From the NCBI GenBank assembly GCA_041622675.1, contig JBFJYH010000001.1:55986-119985 (forward strand): 64,000 nt of DNA. Reading direction: 5' to 3'. Position 1 is the stretch's first letter, and the number at the start of each line of letters is the position of its first letter. Below, one piece after another: positions 54,179 to 63,434 of this stretch. The DNA comes from Reddybacter sp041622675 (GTDB taxonomy: Bacteria; Pseudomonadota; Gammaproteobacteria; Pseudomonadales; Porticoccaceae). The notes below the pieces were generated by a model, which saw only the letters and a list, made by a program, of their open reading frames with translations, made no database searches and was not told the origin of the DNA. A program made the translations under genes and the position numbers.

Positions 54179-54293
54179 TGGCTACGCTATCCTGAGTGTT
54201 GCTCAATAAAGCCTAGCTATTACCGGAAATAATTGGATAGATAGGCGCTGTTTGTCTGTCCTCAACGCTATTTAATCAACAAAGGAAAAGACC

Positions 54294-55091
54294 ATGACCG
54301 AAGCCGTATTGTACGAACAGACGGGTCGCATTGTGACCATCACACTGAATCAACCTGAAACCCGCAATGCCCTGTCTGATGTGTTGGTACCCCACCTGAT
54401 TGAAAAATTAAATCAGGCTGAAGCGGACGAAGGCGTGAGTTGTGTGATCCTTACCGGTGCGGGTAAAAGCTTTTCCTCGGGGGGTAACCTAAAAGAAATT
54501 CGCGCCATGACACAGGAGAAGAAACTTTCAACCCATCAGATTCGCAACTGGTATCTAGACATGATCCAGCAAATTCCTCGCACGATGGAGAAAATGACTG
54601 TCCCCGTGATTTGTGCCGTCAATGGCCACGCCATTGGTGCGGGCTGCGATTTAACCATGATGTGTGATATTCGCATCGCCTCGGAAAAAGCCCTATTTGC
54701 GGAGAGCTTCATGCGTGTCGGCTTAATCCCCGGTGACGGCGGTGCTTGGTTTTTGCCCCGCGTGATAGGCCTGTCTCGCGCCTGTGAGATGAGCTACACC
54801 TGCGACATGATCGACGCCACCAAGGCTGACAAGTGGGGCATGGTCTCCGATGTCGTCGCCCCTGAAGCGTTACTTGATGCGGCGATGGCAGTGGCCAAAC
54901 GTATTGTCGCCCATCCGCCGCTGGGCATTCGCTATGCCAAGAAACTCTTGGTCGAATCGCAAAATATGCCGCTTTCCGGTGCTCTGGAAATGGCGGCCGG
55001 CATGCAGGCGACGCTACAAAACACTGAGGATCATCTTGAAGCGATTGATGCCGCTCTTGAAAAGCGTGATCCGCAATTTAAGGGTCGCTAG
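54294..55091 (+). CDS. enoyl-CoA hydratase/isomerase (crotonase) family protein
   Basis: 265 residues. The crotonase segments FSSGGNLKEIRAM, AVNGHAIGAGCDLTMMCD and FMRVGLIPGDGGAW are present. The first catalytic position is Asp (GAGCDL) and the second region has Asp (PGDGG), so this copy could be active, unlike the paralogue at 45593. It hydrates or isomerises an enoyl-CoA. It is 115 bp after the CoA lyase gene; the RBS AAAGGA is close to the ATG. Confidence 0.9.
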   Translation: MTEAVLYEQTGRIVTITLNQPETRNALSDVLVPHLIEKLNQAEADEGVSCVILTGAGKSFSSGGNLKEIRAMTQEKKLSTHQIRNWYLDMIQQIPRTMEKMTVPVICAVNGHAIGAGCDLTMMCDIRIASEKALFAESFMRVGLIPGDGGAWFLPRVIGLSRACEMSYTCDMIDATKADKWGMVSDVVAPEALLDAAMAVAKRIVAHPPLGIRYAKKLLVESQNMPLSGALEMAAGMQATLQNTEDHLEAIDAALEKRDPQFKGR

Positions 55092-55209
55092 CTTTAGCGC
55101 TATTCATTGACTGAAATAGGTTTTCTTGGTGGTAGCACCGTCAGCATATTGGATTTCGGCCTGGTTGGTATCTTATTATGTGGTTGTGACATTGATTTGA
55201 GGAAAAATT

Positions 55210-56403
55210 ATGGAAGTAGGTGCGTTTTATTTGCCTGTAGTGGGTAGTAGAGAGCAAATTGAAAAAGGTATGGCTGGCAAGCGTACCGATTTATATCAAT
55301 CCATGTTGAAAGAAGTGACCGAGCAAGTTCAATATATGGACGAACATGGCTATTACGGCATGGGTACTACTGAACATCACTTTCATATTGAAGGTGAAGA
55401 GGTTTCGACCAACCCTATTTTGTTGAATTTGTATTTTGGTATGCAAACCAAAAATATGAAATTTGGTCAGCTAGGCAATGTACTGCCGGCTCACAACCCG
55501 GTGCGCCTGGCCGAAGATATCGCGATGGTTGATCAAATGTTGGGGGGGCGCACCTTTGCCGGTTTTGCTCGCGGTTATCAGCCGCGTTGGGTGGCGACGC
55601 TGGGGCAACAGAATGGTGATATGGCTAAGGCCAATGAACTGGGGCCAGATGCCTACGATGCTCTGAAAAAAGAACTTTATTACGATCACTTTGAGATCAT
55701 TAAAAAGGCTTGGTCTCAGGATACTTTTTCTCATAATAGTCGCCACTGGACGATTCCTCCCGCCAATACCTATTGGGCGACCCATGATGTGACGCGTAAA
55801 TACGGTCAGGGTGTCGACGAGAATGGTATCTTGACGGAGATTGGTATTGCTCCGTCTACTTATAACAAGCGTATGCCTGAGTTATTTCAACCCTTTAGTA
55901 CGTCTGAAAGTTCCATCGTCTGGGCTCAAGAAAATGACGTCACACCGATTACCATTATCACCGACGTTGAAACTGCGCAGACCCATATCCGCTCTGCCAA
56001 GGAAGCGGCTGAGAAGGCCGGCAAGCCCTATCGCATGGGCATGACCCGAGAGGTCATCGTTGCTGATACCGATGAAGAAGCTTACGAAATTGCTCGTAAT
56101 GCCGGAGCCTATGTCTGGTGTAACTTCTTTCAACCCTTTGGTTTCAATGCGGCAGTCATGAAGAAGGGTGAAGACCCCTTCACCGTACCCAATGATTTCG
56201 AGACTATTGAAGAGCGTGGCCTGGTGATTTGCGGCAGCCCTGATACTGTTAAGCGCAAACTTGAGAAGCTGTTTAAAGACCTACCTTGTGACCACTTTTG
56301 GCTGTTTACTTATAATGGCCTAATACCTCAAGATAAAATGATGCGCCATTTCGAGCTGCTGACCGAGCAGGTTCTACCGCACTTTACTGACAAAATTAAA
56401 TGA
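55210..56403 (+). CDS. LLM-class flavin-dependent oxidoreductase
   Basis: A 397-residue luciferase-like monooxygenase-fold (TIM-barrel) protein: MEVGAFYLPVVGS, YYGMGTTEHHFHIEGEEVST, then AEDIAMVDQMLGGRTFAGFARGY and the C-terminal VICGSPDTVKRKLEKL. Such enzymes use FMNH2 or F420 to oxygenate or reduce substrates. In acyl-CoA clusters of steroid-degrading actinobacteria similar proteins occur (family knowledge); the reaction here is unknown. A flavin reductase partner is not seen nearby. The GAGG RBS is good. Confidence 0.9.
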   Translation: MEVGAFYLPVVGSREQIEKGMAGKRTDLYQSMLKEVTEQVQYMDEHGYYGMGTTEHHFHIEGEEVSTNPILLNLYFGMQTKNMKFGQLGNVLPAHNPVRLAEDIAMVDQMLGGRTFAGFARGYQPRWVATLGQQNGDMAKANELGPDAYDALKKELYYDHFEIIKKAWSQDTFSHNSRHWTIPPANTYWATHDVTRKYGQGVDENGILTEIGIAPSTYNKRMPELFQPFSTSESSIVWAQENDVTPITIITDVETAQTHIRSAKEAAEKAGKPYRMGMTREVIVADTDEEAYEIARNAGAYVWCNFFQPFGFNAAVMKKGEDPFTVPNDFETIEERGLVICGSPDTVKRKLEKLFKDLPCDHFWLFTYNGLIPQDKMMRHFELLTEQVLPHFTDKIK

Positions 56404-56459
56404 TCTGCTAGTCAGTACTTACGGTGGCTTAAGGACAGGTCGGCGGCTTTCTTATCTTA

Positions 56460-56508
56460 CTTGAAAGCCCCTGTATGCGGGAAAGCAGAGGGGTTTTCGT
56501 ATTAAATG
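56460..56508 (+). terminator. weak terminator-like hairpin after the LLM gene
   Basis: AAGCCCCT and AGGGGTTTT (about 56466-56473 and 56492-56500) can pair around a long loop. It would separate the LLM gene from the next dehydrogenase gene. Confidence 0.45.
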
Positions 56509-56657
56509 TTTTATAAAAGCGTCTTAAGTTATTGAAATTAGGGTTTTGTTTGTCGCCTAAATAGTAGCAGGTGCTTGTCCGGAAAGAATTGCGCTACACT
56601 TTCGCTTTTTGCGCGAGCAGTTGTTCGCCGCGCTTGTAACCAACGGTACAGCTAATT

Positions 56658-57803
56658 ATGTCTATGGAAAACCGCGCGATTTACGATAGCGACCACGAAT
56701 TATTCCGTGCCAATGCCCGGCGTTTTTTTCGTGAAGAGCTAGAGCCGAATATTGAAGAGTGGGAAAACGCCAGCATCGTACCCCGTGAATTCTGGCGCAG
56801 TGCCGGCGAGAAAGGCTTGCTCTGTTGCGGTATCCCCGAAGAGTACGGTGGTCCGGGTGCTGACTTTAAATATAATATGATTTCCTCCGAGGAAATTGGT
56901 TATGCCATCGGCGGGGGCAGTTGTGGATTTGCCCTGCAATCCGATATTACCGCCTACTATATTCTTAACCACGCCAGTGAAGAGCTCAAATTAAAATGGC
57001 TGCCGAAAATGGTCAGTGGCGAAATCATCTCTTCCATTGCCATGACTGAGCCGAGTACCGGCAGTGACTTACAGGCGATTCGTACCACCGCGATTCGCGA
57101 TGGCGACGAGTATGTCATCAATGGCCAAAAGACTTTTATTACCAACGGTCAGCATTCTGATTTCGTGATTGTCGCCTGTAAAACAGATCCCAGCCTGGGA
57201 GCGAAAGGTATCAGCCTGGTAATTGTTGAAACGGGTACGCCGGGTTATGAAAAGGGCCGCAATCTGGACAAGATTGGCCAGAAAGCGGCGGATACCTCCG
57301 AGATGTTTTTCTCTGATGTGCGCGTACCTGTTAGCAATTTGATTGGTGAAGCGGGCAAGGGTTTTGGCTATTTGATGGATGAGCTGCCCCGCGAGCGCTT
57401 GACTGTTGCCTTTCGTGCCTGGGCAGAGGCGCAGCGTGCTTTTGAAATTACCGTTGAGTACACCAAGGAAAGAGAAGCTTTCGGTAAACCCCTCTTTGGC
57501 CAGCAGAATACAGCTTTCACCTTGGCTGATGTCGCCACTGAATTAGCGGTGGGGTGGGCTTATCTCGATCAGTGTCTGGAAAAAATTGTTGCTGGTACGC
57601 TGACCCCGAAAGAAGGCGCAATGGCAAAGCTGTGGACTACTGAAAAAGAAGGTAAAATTGTCGACAGCTGTTTACAGTTTTTTGGGGGGTATGGCTACAT
57701 GCGCGAATACCCTATCTCACGCATGTACACCGACGCTCGAGTGCGTAGGATTTTTGGCGGATCAACCGAAATCATGAAGCTCTTTATTGGTCGCACCCTC
57801 TAA
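56658..57803 (+). CDS. acyl-CoA dehydrogenase with Glu at the LCAD/IVD position
   Basis: 381 residues. It has AMTEPSTGSDLQAI, GQKTFITNG and the C-terminal FFGGYGYMREYP. The usual catalytic Glu position reads FGG (RRIFGGSTEIM), while a Glu is present at about 246 (LPRERLTVAF), the IVD/LCAD position. It oxidises an acyl-CoA; a long or branched chain is suggested. It is followed 80 bp later by the HMG-CoA-synthase-like gene, so the two likely act in sequence. Confidence 0.93.
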   Translation: MSMENRAIYDSDHELFRANARRFFREELEPNIEEWENASIVPREFWRSAGEKGLLCCGIPEEYGGPGADFKYNMISSEEIGYAIGGGSCGFALQSDITAYYILNHASEELKLKWLPKMVSGEIISSIAMTEPSTGSDLQAIRTTAIRDGDEYVINGQKTFITNGQHSDFVIVACKTDPSLGAKGISLVIVETGTPGYEKGRNLDKIGQKAADTSEMFFSDVRVPVSNLIGEAGKGFGYLMDELPRERLTVAFRAWAEAQRAFEITVEYTKEREAFGKPLFGQQNTAFTLADVATELAVGWAYLDQCLEKIVAGTLTPKEGAMAKLWTTEKEGKIVDSCLQFFGGYGYMREYPISRMYTDARVRRIFGGSTEIMKLFIGRTL

Positions 57804-57883
57804 TGACGCGTGCCGCTTGCGAAGCGCTCAGTAAACACCACTTCAATACACAAGTTTAATCGTTTATTTTTAAAGGAAATATC

Positions 57884-59326
57884 ATGGTAGGAATAACAGC
57901 TTACGGCGCTTATTTGCCAAGAATGCGCTTGCAAAAGCAGGTCATTGCAGATGCTAACGCCTGGTTTGACCCCGGGTTAAAAGGTTTGGCAAAGGGTGAA
58001 AAGGCCATCTGCAACTGGGACGAAGATACTATTACTATGGCCGTAGAAGCCTATCAGGACTGCCTGGGTAATAAGCCGGGCCAGGCACCGGCGGCGCTGC
58101 TGTTAGCTTCGACCTCATTGCCCTTTAGTGATCGACAAAATTCTGTCGTGGTGGCTGAAGCATTGAATTTAGAAACTGCCAACCTGCGCACAATGGATAT
58201 TACCTGCTCACAGCGTGCAGCAACATCGGGCTTGTTGTCGGCGTTAGATATTGCCGCTGCCGGTAAAGATGCTGTATTGGTTGCCTCTGAGCACCGCAAA
58301 GCCAAGTGTGCCTCACGTGAAGAAATGCTCTACGGTGATGGTGCTGCTGCGGTTGCCGTCGGCGGCGACAATGTGCTTGCCGAATTGGTGGCAAGCCACA
58401 GCCAGGCGGTTGACTTTGTTGACCACTACCGGGGTGAGGGCGAGGACTTTGACTACGGTTGGGAAGAGCGCTGGGTGCGTGATGAAGGCTATATGAAAAT
58501 CGTTCCCAACGCTGTCAATGCTCTGCTGAGTAAGGCCGGTGTTAGCGGTGGCGATATTGCCCATTTTGTTTTGCCTACCGATCAGGGGCGAGTGCCGCCG
58601 ATGGTTGCAAAAAAGCTTGGGATTAAAGGCGAAGCCGTTGCCGATAACCTGCTGCAAAGTGTCGGTATTACCGGTGCCGCCCACGTCATGTTACTGTTGG
58701 CCCATCGTCTCGAGCAGGCCAAATCGGGTGACTTGGTGCTGGTTGCTGGCTTTGGTCAGGGCTGCGATGTGCTGTTGTTTAAAGTGACTGATGCCATTAG
58801 CCAGCAAACAGAAGGCAAGGGTGTTTCTGGTCATCTTAGCAATGGACGCCCCGAAACCAACTACAATAAATACCAGTCGTTTAACAACCTGCTGGAGAAA
58901 GAGCTGGGTAAACGTTCGGAAGTTAACAAACAGGGCTATCTGTCTGCTATGTATCGTGCTCGCGGGCTGACTAACAGTTTTCTCGGTGGCAAATGTACCG
59001 CCTGTGACACTGTGCAAATGCCGAAACATAAATACTGTGTTAACCCCGAGTGTGGTGCGTACGACACCCAGGTCGATCACCCCATGGCGGGCACTAGGGG
59101 GGAAATTGCTACTTGGACAGCGGATACCCTGACCTTCGACTACAATCCACCGGCCTACTTTGGCATGGTCACCTTTGAAGGAGGGGGTCGTATTATGATG
59201 GATATGAGTGAAGTCGATGCTGAAACGTTTGATACTGGCTCGAAGGTGTCAATGCACTTCCGCCTCAAACAGATCGACGATCAAGCCGGTTTCCGTAAAT
59301 ATTTCTGGAAAGCTATTCAAGTTTAA
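57884..59326 (+). CDS. HMG-CoA synthase-like enzyme fused to Zn-ribbon/OB-fold (DUF35)
   Basis: 480 residues. The N-terminal about 350 residues are a KAS III/HMG-CoA-synthase-like thiolase fold with catalytic Cys108 (MDITCSQRAATSGLLSA). The C-terminal about 120 residues form a rubredoxin-like Zn-ribbon with Cys371, Cys374, Cys385 and Cys390 (CTACDTVQMPKHKYC, then PEC), followed by an OB fold. In archaea an HMG-CoA synthase, a thiolase and a DUF35 protein form one complex; in steroid catabolism DUF35 proteins partner Ltp aldolases. The thiolase gene is 24 bp downstream, so a similar complex is likely (inference). Confidence 0.88.
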   Translation: MVGITAYGAYLPRMRLQKQVIADANAWFDPGLKGLAKGEKAICNWDEDTITMAVEAYQDCLGNKPGQAPAALLLASTSLPFSDRQNSVVVAEALNLETANLRTMDITCSQRAATSGLLSALDIAAAGKDAVLVASEHRKAKCASREEMLYGDGAAAVAVGGDNVLAELVASHSQAVDFVDHYRGEGEDFDYGWEERWVRDEGYMKIVPNAVNALLSKAGVSGGDIAHFVLPTDQGRVPPMVAKKLGIKGEAVADNLLQSVGITGAAHVMLLLAHRLEQAKSGDLVLVAGFGQGCDVLLFKVTDAISQQTEGKGVSGHLSNGRPETNYNKYQSFNNLLEKELGKRSEVNKQGYLSAMYRARGLTNSFLGGKCTACDTVQMPKHKYCVNPECGAYDTQVDHPMAGTRGEIATWTADTLTFDYNPPAYFGMVTFEGGGRIMMDMSEVDAETFDTGSKVSMHFRLKQIDDQAGFRKYFWKAIQV

Positions 59327-59350
59327 CTATCAGCTTAGGAGCTAAATATC

Positions 59351-60553
59351 ATGGCAAGTGGAATTAAAGACAAAGTCGTTATTTTAGGTGCTGGCTGTAG
59401 CAAGTTTGGCGAGCGCTGGGATTGTGAACCTGCCGATCTAATGGCCGAGGCCTTCGAAGAATGCATCGCCGATGCGGGGATTGAAAAAAGTCAGATCGAA
59501 GCCGCCTGGCAGTCGACGGGCATTGATGCTTACAGCGTTGGCCCCGGTGCCATGCCCTTGAGCATGGGCCTGCGCTTACCCGATATTCCGGTCACCAAAA
59601 TTGAAAATTACTGTGCCAGCGGCACCGAGGCCTTTCGTGCGGCGACTTACGCTGTGGCATCCGGTGCTTGCGATATTGCTCTGGCAGTGGGTTTTGAAAA
59701 GTTGAAAGATACGGGTTATGGCGGCTTACCCCAGCGTTCGCGCGGTGTCGCTAACGACCTGTACTATCCCAATCTTTCGGCACCGGGCATGTTTGCCCAG
59801 TTAGCCGCAGGTTATCGTGGCAAGTACGGCACCAGTAAAGAAGACCTGAAGCGCGCTATGGCCCATGTCTCCGTGAAAAGCCATGCCAACGGTGTCAAGA
59901 ACCCCAAGGCCCACTTACAGCGTGCCATTACCATGGAACAAGCCCTTAATGCACCGCTGATCGCCGAGCCCATTGGCTTGTTCGATTGCTGCGGTGTTAG
60001 TGATGGTGCAGCCTGTGCCATCGTTACCACGCCTGAAATCGCCAAGAGCCTGGGCAAAGAGCAGTTGATCGCCGTTAAAGCCCTGCAACTGTGTGCCTCC
60101 AATGGGCAGGAAGGTGGCTACGAGGGCTGGGACGGTTCTTATGTGCATACCACTCGCGTTGCGGCTAAACGTGCCTACGCAGAAGCGGGTATTACGAAGC
60201 CCCGTGAACAGGTTAGCATGACCGAAGTTCACGACTGCTTTTCTGTCACTGAAATGGTCACCATGGAAGATCTTTTCTTGTCAGAAGACGGTGGTGCGGT
60301 GAAGGATGTACTGGATGGCTTTTTCGATGCTGACGGTAAAATCCCCTGTCAAATTGATGGCGGCTTAAAGTGCTTTGGTCATCCCATCGGTGCGACGGGT
60401 CTGCGCATGCTCTATGAAATGTATCTTCAGTTATCAGGCAAGGCTGGTGAGCGTCAACTGCCTAACCCAACGGTTGGCCTGACTCATAACCTTGGAGGGT
60501 TCCCCCACCAGAACGTTTCGAGTGTTGCCATTATTGGTGAATATGGCATTTGA
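59351..60553 (+). CDS. SCP2-type thiolase
   Basis: 400 residues. The thiolase fold has the nucleophile Cys88 in KIENYCASGTEAFRAA, HDCFSVTEMVTMEDL, and the active-site GHPIGATGLRM; the second Cys of classical thiolases is not seen near the C-terminus, as in SCP2-type and retro-aldolase relatives. It may cleave 3-oxoacyl-CoA or act with the DUF35-fused protein in channelled condensation or cleavage. The 24-bp gap after that gene indicates co-transcription. Confidence 0.9.
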   Translation: MASGIKDKVVILGAGCSKFGERWDCEPADLMAEAFEECIADAGIEKSQIEAAWQSTGIDAYSVGPGAMPLSMGLRLPDIPVTKIENYCASGTEAFRAATYAVASGACDIALAVGFEKLKDTGYGGLPQRSRGVANDLYYPNLSAPGMFAQLAAGYRGKYGTSKEDLKRAMAHVSVKSHANGVKNPKAHLQRAITMEQALNAPLIAEPIGLFDCCGVSDGAACAIVTTPEIAKSLGKEQLIAVKALQLCASNGQEGGYEGWDGSYVHTTRVAAKRAYAEAGITKPREQVSMTEVHDCFSVTEMVTMEDLFLSEDGGAVKDVLDGFFDADGKIPCQIDGGLKCFGHPIGATGLRMLYEMYLQLSGKAGERQLPNPTVGLTHNLGGFPHQNVSSVAIIGEYGI

Positions 60554-60569
60554 CGTATTGCCTGTTTGG

Positions 60570-60597
60570 AGGCCGGCTTTTGAGCCGGCTTCTTTCA
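60570..60597 (+). terminator. rho-independent terminator after the thiolase gene
   Basis: GCCGGCT (60572-60578) pairs with AGCCGGC (60583-60589) around TTTG; followed by TTCTTTC. Confidence 0.8.
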
Positions 60598-60671
60598 TTT
60601 GGTGAATAATATTCTTCTTAGAAAGTGGTTTTCACGTTTAGAAAGTGTGTTAGATCGACACGAGGACAAAA

Positions 60672-62372
60672 ATGGACGCAGTTAAAAACCAGCCGCTTGT
60701 GGGTTCTAGTTTAAGCGGATCTTATGCCAGCGATCTAGGCCATCTTGCCAAGGCAGTTGTTAGTGCTCGAACGTTGGTTGACCAAGCGCTTGCTTATATT
60801 AAAAATACCAGCAGTACTGAAAAGGGCTTGTCAGCGGCCTTGCTCGACGAGCAGCAGTTGGTGAGTTATGACATATCCTTTTGTGTGGCGGACTTGTCGG
60901 CCATAGAGGCTCTTCTTAATTACACACAGCAAGTTCTCGAGCGCGATGAACTATCGGGCTGGGTTGCCTGTCAGTTTGGCAGTGAGGCTCTGAAAGCCGT
61001 TGCCGGTCGTTTATTGGCACGGCCTACGGACTACGGCTTGACCATGTCGGGCATTTGCAAACACTTTGAAGCGTTTGATAATACTGGTATTGCCGCACAT
61101 TACCTGTCGGCAAAAATGATGGCCGCATTGGGTCGTCAATTGATTGACAGAGAAGGTGAGTTCCTACCAGCAAACCTCGACAGTGAAAAAGAGCTTATAC
61201 GAGACACTTTCCGCCGCTTTGCCACTGACGTGGTAATGCCTCTGGCTGAAGATATTCACCGTCAGGATGCCGACATCCCGGAGAGTATTTTGCAACCCTT
61301 GCGCGAGATGGGCTGTTTTGGTATCTCCATTCCAGAGCGCTTCGATGGACTGCAGCCTGATGCCGGTGATGACAGTCTCTATATGATCCTCGTCACCGAA
61401 GAGTTGTCCCGTGGTTCTTTGGGTGCGGCGGGCAGTTTAATTACCCGCCCCGAAATTCTTGCCCGTGCCTTAATGAAAGGCGGCACCGATGCCCAGCGTC
61501 AAAAATGGTTGCCGCAGATTGCCAGTGGTGAAACCCTGTGTGGCATTGCACTTACCGAGCCGGACTACGGTTCTGATCTGGCCTCGGCAAAACTAAAAGC
61601 CACCAAAACCGAGGGTGGCTGGCTGCTCAATGGCAGCAAAACCTGGTGTACTTTTGCCGGTGCGGCCAGTGTCTTACTGACTCTTGCTCGTACCGGGACT
61701 GAGGCCGATGGCTACAAGGGCTTGAGTTTCTTTCTGGTTGAAAAGCCCCGCACATACGGTCACGAGCTCAATGTTGTGCAGGAGGGTGGCGGTAAGCTCT
61801 CGGGCAAATCGATTCCGACGCTGGGTTACCGAGGCATGCACTCGTTCGATCTTTTCTTTGAGGATTATTTCGTTGCCGATGCCAACCTCGTTGGCGAAGA
61901 AGGGGGTATTGGCAAAGGCTTTTACTACGCTATGGCCGGTTTAACTGGGGGCCGTATTCAAACCTCAGCCCGCGCGGCGGGGGTGATGCAGGCGGCCAGC
62001 GAGCAAGCCATTGCCTACGCTAAAGAGCGTAAAGTCTTTAAACAACCTGTTGCTGACTACCAGCTAACTCTGGTGAAGTTGAGTCGCATGGTGACAACTC
62101 TATTGGCTTCGCGTCAGTTTAGTTATGCGGTGGCTCGCGAAGTCGATGCTGGTGGCGGTAAAATGGAGGCGAGTTTGGTCAAACTCTTCGCCTGCCGTGC
62201 CGCGGAATGGGTCACGAGAGAAGCGCTGCAAATTCATGGTGGTATGGGTTATGCCGAAGAAGTGCCGGTGAGTCGCTACTTTGTCGATGCCCGGGTACTG
62301 TCAATTTTTGAAGGTGCAGAGGAAACCCTGGCCTTGAAAGTCATTTCTCGAGAACTGATCGCTAACGCTTAA
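60672..62372 (+). CDS. acyl-CoA dehydrogenase resembling methylsuccinyl-CoA dehydrogenase
   Basis: 566 residues with an N-terminal extension of about 180 residues before the acyl-CoA dehydrogenase core. The core reads EELSRGSLGAAGSLITRPEI, ALTEPDYGSDLASAKL, LGYRGMHSFDLFFEDY, GGRIQTSARAAGVMQAASEQ and QIHGGMGYAEEVPVSRY. The length and several segments match my memory of (2S)-methylsuccinyl-CoA dehydrogenase of the ethylmalonyl-CoA pathway (about 550 residues, also with N-terminal extension). The catalytic Glu547 (SIFEGAEETLAL) is in the usual place. Ccr and Ecm are not in the window, so the exact substrate is uncertain. It is 65 bp before the SDR gene. Confidence 0.87.
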   Translation: MDAVKNQPLVGSSLSGSYASDLGHLAKAVVSARTLVDQALAYIKNTSSTEKGLSAALLDEQQLVSYDISFCVADLSAIEALLNYTQQVLERDELSGWVACQFGSEALKAVAGRLLARPTDYGLTMSGICKHFEAFDNTGIAAHYLSAKMMAALGRQLIDREGEFLPANLDSEKELIRDTFRRFATDVVMPLAEDIHRQDADIPESILQPLREMGCFGISIPERFDGLQPDAGDDSLYMILVTEELSRGSLGAAGSLITRPEILARALMKGGTDAQRQKWLPQIASGETLCGIALTEPDYGSDLASAKLKATKTEGGWLLNGSKTWCTFAGAASVLLTLARTGTEADGYKGLSFFLVEKPRTYGHELNVVQEGGGKLSGKSIPTLGYRGMHSFDLFFEDYFVADANLVGEEGGIGKGFYYAMAGLTGGRIQTSARAAGVMQAASEQAIAYAKERKVFKQPVADYQLTLVKLSRMVTTLLASRQFSYAVAREVDAGGGKMEASLVKLFACRAAEWVTREALQIHGGMGYAEEVPVSRYFVDARVLSIFEGAEETLALKVISRELIANA

Positions 62373-62437
62373 GCTGTTTACAGATTAAGTCCGGTGATTT
62401 TTCATAGCATTTAATTTATTAAAAGAAGGGAAAAGTA

Positions 62438-63331
62438 ATGAGCGTTACTGAACATCTTAAAGGTAAATCTGTTGTTGTCACTGGGTCTGGTCGCGGTATT
62501 GGCCGCACCATCGCCCTTGAAATTGCTAAAGCTGGCGGTAACGTTGTCGTTAATGATCTCGATCGCGATGTCGCTGAAGAAGTGGTTGCAGAGATTAAAG
62601 CGCTTGGCGTCGATGCCGTTGCTAACACCGATAGCGTTGCCGACTGGGAAGGTGCCAACAATATGGTTACCCAGGCCGTGGACAATTTTGGTGAGATCAG
62701 CGCCGTTGTAAACAATGCCGGTAATCTGCGCGATGTCATCTTTCACAAGATGACTCAGGACGATTGGCATCAAGTGATGAATGTGCACTTGAACGGTAGC
62801 TTTAATGTTAGCCGTGCAGCAGCGACCCACTTTCGCAATCAGGAGAGCGGCAGCTGTGTTCACATGACCTCAACCTCCGGCTTGATTGGCAACTTTGGTC
62901 AGGCGAACTATGCCGCGGCTAAAGCGGGTATCGTTGGCTTGTCCAAGTCTATTGCCTTGGATATGCAACGTTACAATGTGCGCTCTAACTGTATTGCTCC
63001 TTTTGCCTGGAGCCGTTTGACAGCATCGATCCCGGCCACTACGCCCGATCAAATTGCCCGCGTTGAAAAGCTGAAGCAAATGACGCCTGAAAAGGTTGGT
63101 ATTGTGGTTGCCGCTTTGTGTTCCGATCAGGCAGCACATATTTCTGGGCAGATTTTTGCTGTGCGTATGAATGAAATCTTCCTTATGAGCCAATCGCGCC
63201 CGGTACGCTCTAGCCATGCTGGTGATGGTTGGACCATTGATAGCATATTTGAAACGGCCATGCCTCAGCTTGAAAGTCACTTTTATCCACTGGATCGTTC
63301 GCAGGATATTTTCTCCTGGGATCCTGTTTAA
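62438..63331 (+). CDS. SDR-family 3-hydroxyacyl-CoA dehydrogenase-like protein
   Basis: A 297-residue Rossmann-fold SDR with TGSGRGIG cofactor motif (residues 15-22), Ser145, Tyr158 and Lys162 (ANYAAAKAG) in place. The C-terminus (about 250-297, RPVRSSHAGDGWTIDSIFE) extends beyond a minimal SDR and resembles the dehydrogenase part of peroxisomal multifunctional enzyme type 2 (HSD17B4). It probably oxidises a 3-hydroxyacyl-CoA. It is followed by a terminator and then the MaoC-like gene, the matching hydratase half. Confidence 0.9.
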   Translation: MSVTEHLKGKSVVVTGSGRGIGRTIALEIAKAGGNVVVNDLDRDVAEEVVAEIKALGVDAVANTDSVADWEGANNMVTQAVDNFGEISAVVNNAGNLRDVIFHKMTQDDWHQVMNVHLNGSFNVSRAAATHFRNQESGSCVHMTSTSGLIGNFGQANYAAAKAGIVGLSKSIALDMQRYNVRSNCIAPFAWSRLTASIPATTPDQIARVEKLKQMTPEKVGIVVAALCSDQAAHISGQIFAVRMNEIFLMSQSRPVRSSHAGDGWTIDSIFETAMPQLESHFYPLDRSQDIFSWDPV

Positions 63332-63374
63332 GGTCACAATCTTTCGGGACCTGAGTGAAATTATGAGCAATACA

Positions 63375-63402
63375 AAAGGGGCGCGTTGACGCTCCTTTTT
63401 TT
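63375..63402 (+). terminator. rho-independent terminator between the SDR and MaoC-like genes
   Basis: AAAGGGGCG (63375-63383) pairs with CGCTCCTTT (63390-63398) with one G-T pair and a six-base loop, followed by T. Confidence 0.8.
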
Positions 63403-63434
63403 GAAATACAGTTTGTTAATACCGAGGTTGAACA

